Shown here in pieces: positions 1 to 8,747 of a stretch of DNA of 64,000 bases (its first letter is position 1; the number at the start of each line of letters is the position of its first letter). Source of the DNA: Pseudolactococcus sp041800635 (lineage in GTDB: Bacteria; Bacillota; Bacilli; Lactobacillales; Streptococcaceae); assembly GCA_047833645.1 (NCBI GenBank), contig CP181259.1:434001-498000 (forward strand), given 5' to 3'. The position numbers and the translations under genes are program-made. The notes under the pieces were generated by a model. The model saw only the letters and a list, made by a program, of their open reading frames with translations, ran no database searches and was not told the DNA's origin.

Positions 1-231
1 GAAAAGGAGTGTTGGAATGCTCATCACACCAAAAGATTGTGGTGTTGCAGGGTTTTCGTCCACGTCCATTTTTACGATTTTGAGTTCGCTTTCGTCTAAT
101 TCTTCAGAAAGTTGGTCAAGAATCGGTGCTTGCATGCGACAAGGGCCACACCAGGTTGCCCAGAAATCTACGAGTACGATGCCGTCTTTCGTTTCTTCTT
201 GGAAAGTTGCATCTGTTACTTCTATTGCCAT
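1..231 (-). CDS. trxA: Thioredoxin, C-terminal part cut by the window edge
   Basis: Small cytoplasmic protein-disulfide reductant that receives electrons from thioredoxin reductase (a trxB gene lies at 37924-38847). The visible 77 residues hold the thioredoxin fold start and the redox motif WCGPC at residues 27-31, followed by the family segment VDENP. The ATG at 231 has a good Shine-Dalgarno, AGAGGTGATT, just upstream. The rest of the protein (about 25-30 residues) lies beyond base 1. A possible -10 (TAGAAT) lies near 266-271 on the minus strand, without a good -35. Identification is firm; only the 3' end is missing. Confidence 0.93.
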   Translation of the reverse strand, partial: MAIEVTDATFQEETKDGIVLVDFWATWCGPCRMQAPILDQLSEELDESELKIVKMDVDENPATPQSFGVMSIPTLLF

Positions 232-339
232 TTTAATCACCTCTATTTGTTTTACTAGCTCTATTCTACCTTAAATTTTGGTGTTTGTCCTCTAATTTGC
301 ACACAAATTGTGGGCCCTTTAAAATCAGCCCTAAACCCA

Positions 340-2853
340 TCATTCGATATTTTTTAAAGCATCAATCATGTCAATCTTTTTCAAGCTAAAGTGCGTGATG
401 ACATTAACGATTAAAGTAAAGGAAACGGTCAAAGCTGTCGCAAAGACAAAGCTGATGGTGTTGACGTGTCTGACAAACATCAGGGTGTCTGTTTCACAGG
501 TACTAATGATGAAATGACAGAGGTAAACACCACTGACTAGGCCGATGATAATCCCAACAATCGTAAAAATCGTATTTTCCTTGGTAATATAAGCATCGGT
601 TTCCTGATCATAGAAACCTAGGACTTTAAGGGTCGCAATTTCACGTTTGCGCTCACTAATGTTAATCGTTGCTAGATTATACATGACGACGAAAGCCAGA
701 ATCGCTGAGGAGACGATTAAAATCAAGACAACCAGATTCAGTGAGGTCATGGTGTCATTAATCATGGTCACCGTTGTTTTAGAATTGATGACACTAGCGA
801 CTGACGGATCAGTCATGAGTGAGGCGTCAAACTTTTGATCCGCTTGCGTCGATAAGGGGTCTTTCAGTTTAATGGCGATGATGTTAGTCTCGTAGGTCCC
901 AAAAATATTTTGAGCCGTCGCTTTAGGGAGGTAGACGTAATTTTGGATATAATTTTCTACGATTTTCCCGACTTTGACTTCACGTATCTCATCACGACTA
1001 TCCTTGAAGGTAATCGTGTCTTTTTCTTTGACCTTGAGTAACTTGGCGAGTTTTTGACTGACGATGGCTTGATTGCCCGTTAGGGGGACGACTGCTTGAT
1101 CTCGGTTGATGTCATTTAAACTGATGACTTGCTTGAAGGTTTGGGTGTCATCAGGGACAACGACCACTACTTCGTAGGCTTTACCATGACTGGACACTTT
1201 CTTTGTCGCCATTGATAAGTTAGCCGTGTGGGCGACTTGATCATTTTCTGATAAAGCATTAAGCAGCGGCTTGTCATCTGGACTTGCTTTTAAGGACACC
1301 AGTTTATCGTATTTAAAGACATTGCCGTACTGAAAATTCACGATGTCGGTGATGGAATCTTTGAGGCCGAAGCCCGCGAGAATCAGGGCGGTACAGCCTG
1401 CGATGCCTAGAATGGTCACGATGGCGCGGGTTTTATAGCGAAAGAGGTTGCGCATGACGATTTTATTGGAGAAACTGAACCGATTCCAGATGAGGGGCAG
1501 ATACTCCAGCAAGATGCGCTTGCCGGCCTTGGGCGCTTTGGGGCGCATCAGGATGCTGGGCGTGTAGATGAGCTCACGGTAAACGGCGATGAGGGCGCCG
1601 CCGCAGATGCAAACTAGCGCAATCGCAAGGCCTGTCAGACAGTAGACGGGCTGAAAGAGCACGATGAACTGCGGGATGGCAAAGAGGGTCGTGTAGATAT
1701 TCCAGATGAGGTTGGGGATGAGATTGAGACCGATGAACATACCGATCACACCACCGACCAATGTCGCTGAAAGTGAAAAGAGGCCATATTTCAAGGCAAT
1801 GGCGGGATTTGAAAAGCCCAGAGCTTTCAGGGTGCCGATCTCACTTCGATCCTCTTCCACCATGCGCGCCATGGAGACGAGACTAATCAAGACCGCAATC
1901 ACATAAAAGACGACTAGAAAGACACGACCGACTTTAGCGATGCTTTTCGTCGCATCTACGAAATCCTTGTAGCCTGCATCATCCTGGCGATCGGTAATAT
2001 ACCATTTGGCAGGCGGCAAGCTATCGCGCTTGACCTGTCCAGATGCCAGAGCGGCTGGGGTGAGATAGTCTGCGTAGACGGTTTCGAACCGTTGGGTTTC
2101 TTGCGCTTTTTGAATCGACTCGACTTCTTTTTTAGCCGCTGAAATTTTATCCAAGTAAGCCGTTTGGCTCGTCATGTCCGCTTTGGCATCCTTGACGGTC
2201 AGGGCAATCGCACTATAGGCCTCCTGCTTCAAGACACTAGGTTTGACATACATAAAATAGTCGATTTGACCGTCTCCGAGAGGGGTCGTCCCACGGTGCA
2301 CCTTGGAAAAATAAAGAGGACTTTTAACCGTTCCCACGATTTTAAATGTCTCGTTTGCCAGGTCTGGGTCAGACATTTTAAGTGAATCACCAAGTTTAAC
2401 CTTATTTTTTGTTAAATAAGCGGGTTCGACGACAATTTCATCGTCTTTTTGTGGCAAGCGACCCTTGACCAGTGCTATTTTATTCAGCTTCTCGGGAAGA
2501 CCAATGACTTTGGCAATGGCGGTTTCATCATTTTTACTCGGTGCTGCTTTGAGAAAGACTGGCTCGATGAGCGTATCTTTAGCATAAATCCCTTGAACGC
2601 TAGCAACGTCTGCTAATTTTTCAAGACTCGCGACATCTGCCTGAGTGAGTCCAAGCGTAGACTGAATTTGCAAATCATAAGCCTTGCTTTGATCCAAATA
2701 GCTATCTAAAGTCGAGAGCATATCCTGTGATGTCGAGCTGATGCCAGCATAAAATCCAACACCTAACAGCGCCATACAAAGTAAGGAAATAAACCGTTTA
2801 GACGACTGGGTCATCTTCCGAAAACTACTGATGATAATCGTTTTATTTTTCAT
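340..2853 (-). CDS. ABC transporter permease, FtsX/MacB type (837 aa)
   Basis: Membrane component of a type VII-like ABC system. It has an N-terminal membrane anchor at about residues 17-37, then a long extracellular domain (about 40-300), three membrane segments between about 310 and 430, a second anchor after the cytoplasmic turn around residue 480, a second extracellular domain, and a C-terminal FtsX triple of membrane helices from about 700 to 830. This duplicated FtsX plan is typical of 800-aa permeases that work with a LolD-like ATPase. The ATPase gene lies 4 bp upstream and the two form one operon. No sensor kinase lies next to it, so a bacitracin/peptide-sensing role cannot be claimed. 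Substrate unknown. Confidence 0.85.
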   Translation of the reverse strand: MKNKTIIISSFRKMTQSSKRFISLLCMALLGVGFYAGISSTSQDMLSTLDSYLDQSKAYDLQIQSTLGLTQADVASLEKLADVASVQGIYAKDTLIEPVFLKAAPSKNDETAIAKVIGLPEKLNKIALVKGRLPQKDDEIVVEPAYLTKNKVKLGDSLKMSDPDLANETFKIVGTVKSPLYFSKVHRGTTPLGDGQIDYFMYVKPSVLKQEAYSAIALTVKDAKADMTSQTAYLDKISAAKKEVESIQKAQETQRFETVYADYLTPAALASGQVKRDSLPPAKWYITDRQDDAGYKDFVDATKSIAKVGRVFLVVFYVIAVLISLVSMARMVEEDRSEIGTLKALGFSNPAIALKYGLFSLSATLVGGVIGMFIGLNLIPNLIWNIYTTLFAIPQFIVLFQPVYCLTGLAIALVCICGGALIAVYRELIYTPSILMRPKAPKAGKRILLEYLPLIWNRFSFSNKIVMRNLFRYKTRAIVTILGIAGCTALILAGFGLKDSITDIVNFQYGNVFKYDKLVSLKASPDDKPLLNALSENDQVAHTANLSMATKKVSSHGKAYEVVVVVPDDTQTFKQVISLNDINRDQAVVPLTGNQAIVSQKLAKLLKVKEKDTITFKDSRDEIREVKVGKIVENYIQNYVYLPKATAQNIFGTYETNIIAIKLKDPLSTQADQKFDASLMTDPSVASVINSKTTVTMINDTMTSLNLVVLILIVSSAILAFVVMYNLATINISERKREIATLKVLGFYDQETDAYITKENTIFTIVGIIIGLVSGVYLCHFIISTCETDTLMFVRHVNTISFVFATALTVSFTLIVNVITHFSLKKIDMIDALKNIE

Positions 2854-2857
2854 CGGC

Positions 2858-3559
2858 TTACCATTCTATTGCGTCAACTGCTAAAGGCTGATCATTTCTT
2901 TGAATAGATTCAACACGACCATTTTTAAATTTGATGACCTTGTCAGCGATTTGACCGATGGCACTGTTATGCGTGATGATGATGACCGTGATTTTTTCTT
3001 GTCGGCAGGTGTCCACAAGCAAAGACAGAATTTGTTTACCCGTGTGGTAATCTAGGGCACCTGTCGGTTCATCACACAAGAGTAATTTAGGATTTTTAGC
3101 CAAGGCACGCGCGATGGCGACCCGTTGCTGCTCACCACCTGAAAGTTGGGCTGGGAAATTCTTCTGACGCTCAGCTAAGCCAACCTTTTCAAGGGTTTCT
3201 GCCGGCGAAAAAGAGTCCTTGGTTAATTGGACAGCCATTTCCACATTTTCGAGTGCGGTTAGATTTTGAATCAAATTATAAAACTGGAAAACAAAGCCGA
3301 TATCATTACGGCGATAGTTGACCAAGGCTTTATTTTTCAGCTGCGTGATGTCGACGCCGTCAACCAAGACTTGACCGCTTGTCGCACTATCCATGCCACC
3401 CAAAATATTGAGGGCAGTCGTTTTACCTGCACCCGACGGCCCGAGAATACAGACCAACTCGCCCTGTTCGATGTCAAACTGGGCATGGTCTAAGGCCTGA
3501 ATACTGACTTCTCCCATTTGATAGGTTTTTACAATATCGTTAAATTCAATGTATGCCAT
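2858..3559 (-). CDS. ABC transporter ATP-binding protein, LolD/MacB-like (233 aa)
   Basis: ATPase partner of the FtsX-type permease that follows it. It carries a Walker A GPSGAGKT at about residues 39-46, the signature LSGGEQQRVAIARAL, and the Walker B segment LLLCDEPTGALD, followed by an H-loop (IITHN). The overall form matches the LolD/MacB/SalX ATPases. It is the first gene of a two-gene operon transcribed from a consensus promoter at 3770-3797, with a leader of about 200 nt that contains a long imperfect palindrome. Substrate cannot be deduced. Confidence 0.9.
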   Translation of the reverse strand: MAYIEFNDIVKTYQMGEVSIQALDHAQFDIEQGELVCILGPSGAGKTTALNILGGMDSATSGQVLVDGVDITQLKNKALVNYRRNDIGFVFQFYNLIQNLTALENVEMAVQLTKDSFSPAETLEKVGLAERQKNFPAQLSGGEQQRVAIARALAKNPKLLLCDEPTGALDYHTGKQILSLLVDTCRQEKITVIIITHNSAIGQIADKVIKFKNGRVESIQRNDQPLAVDAIEW

Positions 3560-3604
3560 TTTTAACCTCTATTTTCATTTAAAACGTTTTTATATTCATT
3601 TAGT

Positions 3605-3736
3605 TAAATAAAGGAAATAAAATTTTTGAGATATTTTTTGCCAATTCAAGGCGATAGGGCGATGGCGTACAGGTGTACGTCAAGACCTATCAACGATGAA
3701 GTGGTGAAAAATAGTCAAAAATATTTTCTTTATTTA
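3605..3736. repeat. 132-bp imperfect palindrome (MITE-like) in the ABC operon leader
   Basis: The two halves are imperfect inverted copies of each other. The outer ends read TAAATAAAG on one strand and CTTTATTTA on the other; the centre near 3671 is GTACAGGTGTAC. Arms match at roughly 70 percent with small gaps. Its size, the lack of coding capacity and its position between a promoter and a start codon suggest a decayed miniature mobile element. In RNA it would fold into one long hairpin in the 5' leader of the ABC transporter mRNA. Confidence 0.6.
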
Positions 3737-3769
3737 GGTATATTGCGTATACATCTTGACTTACTTTAA

Positions 3770-3797
3770 ATTATAGGGCATTATGGCTATTTGTCAA
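3770..3797 (-). promoter_or_regulatory. Consensus promoter of the FtsX-type ABC operon
   Basis: On the minus strand TTGACA (3792-3797) and TATAAT (3770-3775) are separated by 16 bp. Both hexamers are perfect. Transcription would start near 3763 and run about 200 nt before the ATPase start at 3559. A short inverted repeat (GTATA/TATAC, about 3738-3752) lies just downstream of the start and could be a repressor site. Confidence 0.75.
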
Positions 3798-3844
3798 CCA
3801 TTGCCAAAAATCGCTTGGGTCTAGGTCGGTTAAGGATTTTTTGG

Positions 3845-3877
3845 GTAAAAAAATAAGACTTGCGTCTTACTTATTTT
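3845..3877 (-). terminator. Terminator of the ABC-F gene
   Basis: A stem of AAGAC/GTCTT with flanking A/T pairs is followed on the minus strand by a T run. It starts directly after the stop codon at 3878. Confidence 0.75.
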
Positions 3878-5437
3878 TTAGACAACTTTAGTCGTCCAGT
3901 CTTCACAGTTGATGATGTCAGTTGCGATATCTTGGTAAAATTCAGGTTCGTGGCTGACCATGAGAATCGTCCCTTTATAGGCTTGAAGGGCGCGTTTGAG
4001 CTCGTCTTTGGCATCCACATCCAGGTGATTGGTCGGCTCATCCATGACCAGAATGTTAGACTCATGGTTCATGATTTTACCTAGACGCAGTTTCGACTGC
4101 TCACCACCAGATAAAACGTAAACGCGACTCTCGATTTGCTTGGTACCAAGGCCACATCTGGCTAGGGCTGCACGGACTTCGGCTTGATTAAGCGTTGAAA
4201 ACTCGTCCCAGTAGTCATCCAAAACTGATTTTTGGCTCGGCGTTTTATCTTCCTGCGCGAAATAGCCGATGATTTGGAACTCACCCTGTATGACTCCTCC
4301 TGATAGAGGTTGAATTTCACCTAACAAAGATTTGAGTAAGGTTGATTTCCCGATACCGTTCGAGCCTGTGAAGGCGACTTTCTGACCTCGTTCCACTAGC
4401 ATGTTAATGGGGCTTGAAAGTGGTTCTGACGAGTCGTATCCCAAGACTAGGTCATTGGCTTCAAAAATCAGCTTGCCTGATGTGCGGCCTAATTTGAAGT
4501 CAAAACTCGGCTTGGCCTTTTCCTGAATGGTCTCGACAAAGGTCATCTTGTCCAGCTTCTTCTGGCGCGCCTTGGCCTGACCAGATGTTGCGACGTTGGC
4601 TTTTTTCTTAGCGATGAAATCTTTGAGTTTGGCCGCTTCAGCTTGTTGGGCGTCCGCGAGTGAGGCTAGCTGCTTTTTCTTCTCTTCGAAGAGGCGCTCG
4701 AAATTATGGTAGTCGCCCACATAACGATCGATTTTCTGCTGGTTGACATGGTAGACGATATTGATGACATCGTTCATGAAATCGACATCGTGAGAAATCA
4801 AGACAAAGGCATTTTCATAGGTTTGCAGATAATTTTTCAGCCAGGTGATGTGTTCTTCGTCGAGGTAGTTGGTTGGCTCGTCTAGGAGTAAAATGTCTGG
4901 CTTTTCAAGCAAGAGTTTGCCGAGTAGGATTTTTGTGCGTTGACCACCTGAAAGATCCGCCACGTCTTTGTCGAGTAAGTCACCGAGACCCAAGCCACGC
5001 GCGATTTCATCAACCTTGGCATCAATTAGATAAAAGTCCGAATTGTCCAGAGTGTCTTGCAGATCAGCAGCTTTTTCAAGGGCTGTTGTCATCTCATCAT
5101 CCGACATCTCACCCATGCGTGCATAGATATCGTTCATCTCACTTTCAGCGTCCAATAGATACTGGAAAGCTTCTGATAAGGCTTGACGCGTCGTTTTCCC
5201 TTTACCAAGCGCTGCGTGCTGATCCATGTAGCCGACACGGTGTTTGCTTGACCAAGTGATTTTGCCTTCATCTGGCTGCAGATTACCAGTAATGATGTTC
5301 ATGAAGGTCGATTTGCCTTCGCCATTTGCCCCGACAAAGCCAATATGCTCGCCTTTTAATAGGCGGAAATTGACATCATCGAAAATCGCACGATCGCCAA
5401 AGCCATGGCTCAGTTTTTGAACGGTTAATATACTCAT
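3878..5437 (-). CDS. yfmM: ABC-F family ATPase, YfmM type
   Basis: Soluble twin-ATPase protein of the ABC-F class, whose members act on the ribosome rather than in membranes. It has two nucleotide-binding domains: the first with GANGEGKS at residues 36-43 and LSGGQRTK, the second with GSNGIGKS, LSGGEQSK and DEPTNHLD, joined by a charged linker. The sequence follows Bacillus YfmM closely from the first residues (MSILTVQKLSHGFGDRA). I chose the ATG at 5437, where homologues start; the frame stays open to a TTG at 5467, but neither start has a well-spaced Shine-Dalgarno. Whether it gives antibiotic protection or only aids translation is not shown by sequence. It has its own terminator. Confidence 0.88.
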   Translation of the reverse strand: MSILTVQKLSHGFGDRAIFDDVNFRLLKGEHIGFVGANGEGKSTFMNIITGNLQPDEGKITWSSKHRVGYMDQHAALGKGKTTRQALSEAFQYLLDAESEMNDIYARMGEMSDDEMTTALEKAADLQDTLDNSDFYLIDAKVDEIARGLGLGDLLDKDVADLSGGQRTKILLGKLLLEKPDILLLDEPTNYLDEEHITWLKNYLQTYENAFVLISHDVDFMNDVINIVYHVNQQKIDRYVGDYHNFERLFEEKKKQLASLADAQQAEAAKLKDFIAKKKANVATSGQAKARQKKLDKMTFVETIQEKAKPSFDFKLGRTSGKLIFEANDLVLGYDSSEPLSSPINMLVERGQKVAFTGSNGIGKSTLLKSLLGEIQPLSGGVIQGEFQIIGYFAQEDKTPSQKSVLDDYWDEFSTLNQAEVRAALARCGLGTKQIESRVYVLSGGEQSKLRLGKIMNHESNILVMDEPTNHLDVDAKDELKRALQAYKGTILMVSHEPEFYQDIATDIINCEDWTTKVV

Positions 5438-5589
5438 CTTTGCTTTTGTTTCTCCATCTGTTTCCAAGTTTGCTTTCTCTATTTTAACAGAATTTTTGGG
5501 AATGGGGAACTCTTTTCATTTTAAATTAAGGGGGCTACTCGTCCTTACACTCTCAATTTCTTAACTTAACATGTGACATACCATTAGTG

Positions 5590-5888
5590 TGGTCTATTGG
5601 GGCTGTGGCAAAAGAGAAAAGTAGACAAGATCATCAAATTGAGACGGCCAGTTTCATTTTTAACCATTTAGGTCATCTTTCCCAGAAAGATTACCAATTT
5701 CGCATAAAAACAACGATTTTCTTACCAATTTCACACAAAAACAACGATTTTCTTACCATTTCCTGTGAAATCTGTATTCTTTTGACAAAACAATACCAAA
5801 AAAGAGAAAAACAAACTGGCCGTTTCAATTTCACTGCCCAGTCTGCTTTTCCCTTTGAGTGGCTGAGACTTTTATCCCAGTCTCAATA
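5590..5888. repeat. BOX-like modular repeat, cluster A
   Basis: This fills the gap between yfmM and nagB. It starts with an A/G-rich hairpin module (5604-5660) and ends with an inverted copy of that module (5798-5886), including a GAGACT...AGTCTC stem. Between them are one type-1 hairpin (GGTCATCTTTC / GAAAGATTACC, 5671-5695), two direct copies of a ~30-bp spacer (5694-5755), and one type-2 hairpin (GTATTCTTTTG / CAAAACAATACC, 5774-5797). The same parts recur in clusters B and C. The open frame of about 100 codons across it follows the repeats and is not credible as a gene. Confidence 0.75.
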
Positions 5889-5901
5889 GATTAACTTGAT
5901 A

Positions 5902-6606
5902 TTATTTCAACAATTTCCCAGCGGCTTCGTCCACGATGACGATGATGTTATCATGTTTTTGGAGGATTGATGCCGGTAGGCTCTCTGTGATGTCGCCTTC
6001 AACCATTGCTTGGATGGCGTCAGCTTTGCCTTCGCCCCAAGCCATGAGGACGATCGTTTTAGATTTCATGATGCTTGCGATCCCCATAGAGACTGCTTTT
6101 TTAGGGACGTCTGCTTCATTTTCGAAGTAACGGGCGTTGGCTTTGATCGTGCTTTCAGTCAGGTCAACGACGTGTGTTGTCACATCAAATGATGTGCCTG
6201 GTTCGTTGAAGCCGATGTGACCATTGTGACCGATACCCAAAATTTGGAAATCGATTGGGTGCGCGTCGATAATGGCATCGTAGTGTTTGGTTTCAGCTTC
6301 TAAATCTGCGGCTTTCCCGTCAGGCAAGAAGTTTTCTTTAAAAGGTTTTTCATTAAACAAATGTTGGCTCATGAAGTAACGGTAAGATTGTTCATCAGAT
6401 CCATCAAGGCCGACATATTCATCAAGGTTGATCGACGTTTTATCAGAAAAATCAAGGTCGCTGTTGATGATTTGGTTGTAAAATTCAACAGGTGTTGACC
6501 CTGTTGCCAGGCCAAATGTTTGCGCACCCGCTGCGATTTGTTCTTTCAAGATGTCCAGGCCGACTTTAGCGCCTTCGAGTTGATCTTTAACTTTAATAAT
6601 TTTCAT
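5902..6606 (-). CDS. nagB: Glucosamine-6-phosphate deaminase (234 aa)
   Basis: Converts glucosamine 6-phosphate to fructose 6-phosphate and ammonia, the entry of amino sugars into glycolysis. The phosphate-binding GSTP lies near residues 37-40, the catalytic segment NLDEYVGL near 60-67, and the GIGHNGHIGFNEPG active-site loop near 125-138. At 234 residues it is of the short Gram-positive form. Single gene with its own consensus promoter and an operator directly below the -10. The operator resembles those of GntR/HutC-type NagR repressors and is nearly repeated upstream of mupG at 48599-48616. Confidence 0.95.
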   Translation of the reverse strand: MKIIKVKDQLEGAKVGLDILKEQIAAGAQTFGLATGSTPVEFYNQIINSDLDFSDKTSINLDEYVGLDGSDEQSYRYFMSQHLFNEKPFKENFLPDGKAADLEAETKHYDAIIDAHPIDFQILGIGHNGHIGFNEPGTSFDVTTHVVDLTESTIKANARYFENEADVPKKAVSMGIASIMKSKTIVLMAWGEGKADAIQAMVEGDITESLPASILQKHDNIIVIVDEAAGKLLK

Positions 6607-6637
6607 GGTCTCTCCTTTTGGTCAAACGTTATTTTTT

Positions 6638-6680
6638 ATTGGTATAGACCAATTATATTCCTCTTGGATCGATTTGTCAA
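6638..6680 (-). promoter_or_regulatory. nagB promoter with NagR-like operator
   Basis: Minus-strand TTGACA (6675-6680) and TATAAT (6652-6657) are 17 bp apart, both perfect. The palindrome ATTGGTATAGACCAAT (6638-6653) overlaps the transcription start, the position expected for a repressor. The form matches dre-type sites of the GntR/HutC family (NagR/YvoA). Confidence 0.8.
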
Positions 6681-6698
6681 GCATTTACATCTCAAAAA

Positions 6699-6707
6699 TG
6701 ATATAAT
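6699..6707 (+). promoter_or_regulatory. Extended -10 promoter of queA
   Basis: TG-A-TATAAT, an extended -10, ends at 6707, only seven bases before the queA ATG at 6715. Transcription would begin at or within a base or two of the start codon, which predicts a leaderless mRNA. No Shine-Dalgarno fits between them. Confidence 0.55.
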
Positions 6708-6714
6708 TTATTTT

Positions 6715-7746
6715 ATGAATATAGAAGATTTTAATTTTGATTTACCCGAAGCCCTGATCGCCCAAACGCCCCTTGAAAAGCGCTCTGAAAGCCGCCTGCT
6801 TGTCATTGACAAGGCGACACAAACGATGACGGACCAACATTTTTATAACATCATCGATGAGCTAGAGGCTGGTGATACACTGGTGCTGAATAATACACGC
6901 GTCCTACCTGCCCGCCTCCATGGCCAAAAAGCCGATACGGGCGGTCATATCGAGCTCCTCCTCCTGAAAAATACGGTGGCCGATACCTGGGAAGTGCTTG
7001 CCAAGCCCGCTAAGAAGCTGAAAAATGGGACTGTGATTTCATTTGGTGATGGTCGTTTGACGGCAACGGTAGTCGACGATAGCCTAGACCACGGTGGTCG
7101 GATTGTTACCTTTAACTACGATGGCATTTTTCTAGAGGTCCTCGAAAGTCTGGGCGAGATGCCGCTGCCGCCTTATATCCATGAGAAACTTAAGGATCAA
7201 GGCCGCTATCAGACCGTTTATGCTAAGGAAAATGGGTCAGCAGCTGCGCCAACTGCTGGCCTTCATTTCACGGATGACCTTTTGGCTCAGATTAAGGCCA
7301 AAGGTGTGAACATCGCTTGGGTGACCTTGCACGTTGGTCTCGGCACCTTCCGTCCTGTCAGCGTTGATAACATTGAAGAGCATGATATGCACAGTGAGTT
7401 TTATATCCTGCCTGAGGAAACTGCTGAGATTATCAATGCGACAAAAGCTGCGGGCAAACGTGTGATTGCCGTTGGGACGACGTCGATCCGAACGCTTGAA
7501 TCCGTTGCCCAAAAATTTGGCGGCAAAGTCCAAGCCGATAGTGACTGGACGAATATCTTCATCAAACCCGGCTATCAGTTCCAAGTCGTGGATGCCTTTT
7601 CAACCAATTTCCATTTGCCTAAATCGACTTTGGTCATGCTCGTTTCTGCTTTTGCTGGCCGTGAGTTTGTCCTAGAAGCTTACCAACACGCCATTGATGC
7701 ACACTACCGCTTCTTTAGTTTTGGTGACGCCATGTTTGTCAAGTAA
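6715..7746 (+). CDS. queA: tRNA preQ1(34) S-adenosylmethionine ribosyltransferase-isomerase (343 aa)
   Basis: Moves and rearranges the ribosyl group of S-adenosylmethionine onto 7-aminomethyl-7-deazaguanine in tRNA, giving epoxyqueuosine. The protein is full length for the family and begins MNIEDFNFDLPEALIAQTP. It contains the family segments ESRLLV, NNTRVLPARL, AAPTAGLHFT and HVGLGTFRPV. I chose the ATG at 6715 because upstream codons in the same frame belong to the promoter region. It is divergent from nagB and followed by a strong bidirectional terminator. The promoter position suggests a leaderless transcript. Confidence 0.95.
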   Translation: MNIEDFNFDLPEALIAQTPLEKRSESRLLVIDKATQTMTDQHFYNIIDELEAGDTLVLNNTRVLPARLHGQKADTGGHIELLLLKNTVADTWEVLAKPAKKLKNGTVISFGDGRLTATVVDDSLDHGGRIVTFNYDGIFLEVLESLGEMPLPPYIHEKLKDQGRYQTVYAKENGSAAAPTAGLHFTDDLLAQIKAKGVNIAWVTLHVGLGTFRPVSVDNIEEHDMHSEFYILPEETAEIINATKAAGKRVIAVGTTSIRTLESVAQKFGGKVQADSDWTNIFIKPGYQFQVVDAFSTNFHLPKSTLVMLVSAFAGREFVLEAYQHAIDAHYRFFSFGDAMFVK

Positions 7747-7766
7747 GGCAGTTTTGACCCCATCAT

Positions 7767-7820
7767 AAAAATCCCCTATCTGAGTCATGCTGTCTAGCTG
7801 ACTGGGATAGGGGATTTTTT
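7767..7820. terminator. Bidirectional terminator between queA and the DMT transporter gene
   Basis: AAAATCCCCTATC pairs with GATAGGGGATTTTTT, giving an A-rich 5' side and a T-rich 3' side. It can therefore stop queA on the plus strand and the convergent transporter operon on the minus strand. Confidence 0.85.
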
Positions 7821-7833
7821 GCTTGTTTGGCTT

Positions 7834-8742
7834 TTAAAGGATCTCTGTTAGGATGTCTGCCTTGGCATTGACCGACTTGGTCGGCAGCTGAGCTAGGATA
7901 ATGGCAGTAAAGACGAGGGCACAGCCGATGAGTTCGCGGCTAGAGAGGCGGTCGCCGAGGATGATGAAGCCTGCCAGGAGCGAAAAGACGGCTTCTAGGC
8001 TCATGATCATGGAGGCCACGACGGGTTTGACGTGCTTTTGGGCGATGATTTGCAGGGTGTAACCGATCCCTGCTGAGATGAGGCCAGCGTAGAGGATTGA
8101 GACTCTGGCTGAGAGGATGCCTGAAAGCTCGAGGGGTTCATAGAAGGGCAGTAAAACGAGGGAGATCAGCGCTGCGATGAAAAACTGGGTCACGGCGAAG
8201 TAAATCGGCTCGACTTTGGGCAGGTAATAGTCGATAAAGAGAATTTGGCAGGCGAAACCGATAGCGCAAAAGAAGACATAGAAGTCCCCAGTTTGCACGG
8301 TGAAGCTGCCGCCGGCTAGGCAAAGGAGGTACATACCGAGTAGGGCGATGGCGACGCTCACCCAGATGCGTAGGCTGACTTTTTTCTTGAAGCCTAGGCC
8401 GATTAGGGGGATGATGATGATATACAGCGTGGTGATGAAGCCAGCCTTGCCAACGGTCGTGTACTGAATCCCGATTTGTTGGAGGAAGCTGGCGATGAAG
8501 AGGAGGACGCCACAAAAAGAGCCGGCTAGTAAAGACGTTTTGAGTTTGGCCTTGGTCATGTTTTTATCCGCAAAGAAATAGGCACAAGGTAAGATGGCTA
8601 GGCCTCCTAGAAAATAGCGACTGGCGCTAAAGGTCAGCGGGCCAACATTTGTCGTGCCGACTTTCTGGGCGACAAAGGCGATGCCCCAGATAAAGGCTGT
8701 CAGCATCAGGAGTAAACAAGATTCGATTTGTTTTTTGGTCAT
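7834..8742 (-). CDS. DMT superfamily (EamA) transporter, 302 aa
   Basis: Integral membrane exporter or permease of the drug/metabolite superfamily, with ten predicted membrane helices in two EamA halves (about residues 10-145 and 155-290). The N-terminal MLTAFIWGIAFVAQK and the second-half glycine-rich SAGIGYTLQIIAQK are typical. I chose the ATG at 8742; a GTG one codon upstream (8745) is also possible. The start almost touches the stop of the upstream membrane gene at 8748, so the two are translationally linked in one operon. Substrate unknown. Confidence 0.85.
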   Translation of the reverse strand: MTKKQIESCLLLMLTAFIWGIAFVAQKVGTTNVGPLTFSASRYFLGGLAILPCAYFFADKNMTKAKLKTSLLAGSFCGVLLFIASFLQQIGIQYTTVGKAGFITTLYIIIIPLIGLGFKKKVSLRIWVSVAIALLGMYLLCLAGGSFTVQTGDFYVFFCAIGFACQILFIDYYLPKVEPIYFAVTQFFIAALISLVLLPFYEPLELSGILSARVSILYAGLISAGIGYTLQIIAQKHVKPVVASMIMSLEAVFSLLAGFIILGDRLSSRELIGCALVFTAIILAQLPTKSVNAKADILTEIL

Positions 8743-8747
8743 CACAC

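Noticed and set aside
4873..5259. 128-codon plus-strand frame opposite the ABC-F gene
   Set aside because: Shadow of the coding frame; composition is rich in Cys, His and Arg, and there is no ribosome site.
5438..5467. TTG start of the ABC-F protein at 5467
   Set aside because: Homologues begin at MSILTVQ; the extra ten residues are not conserved and the upstream site is weak. Not fully excluded.
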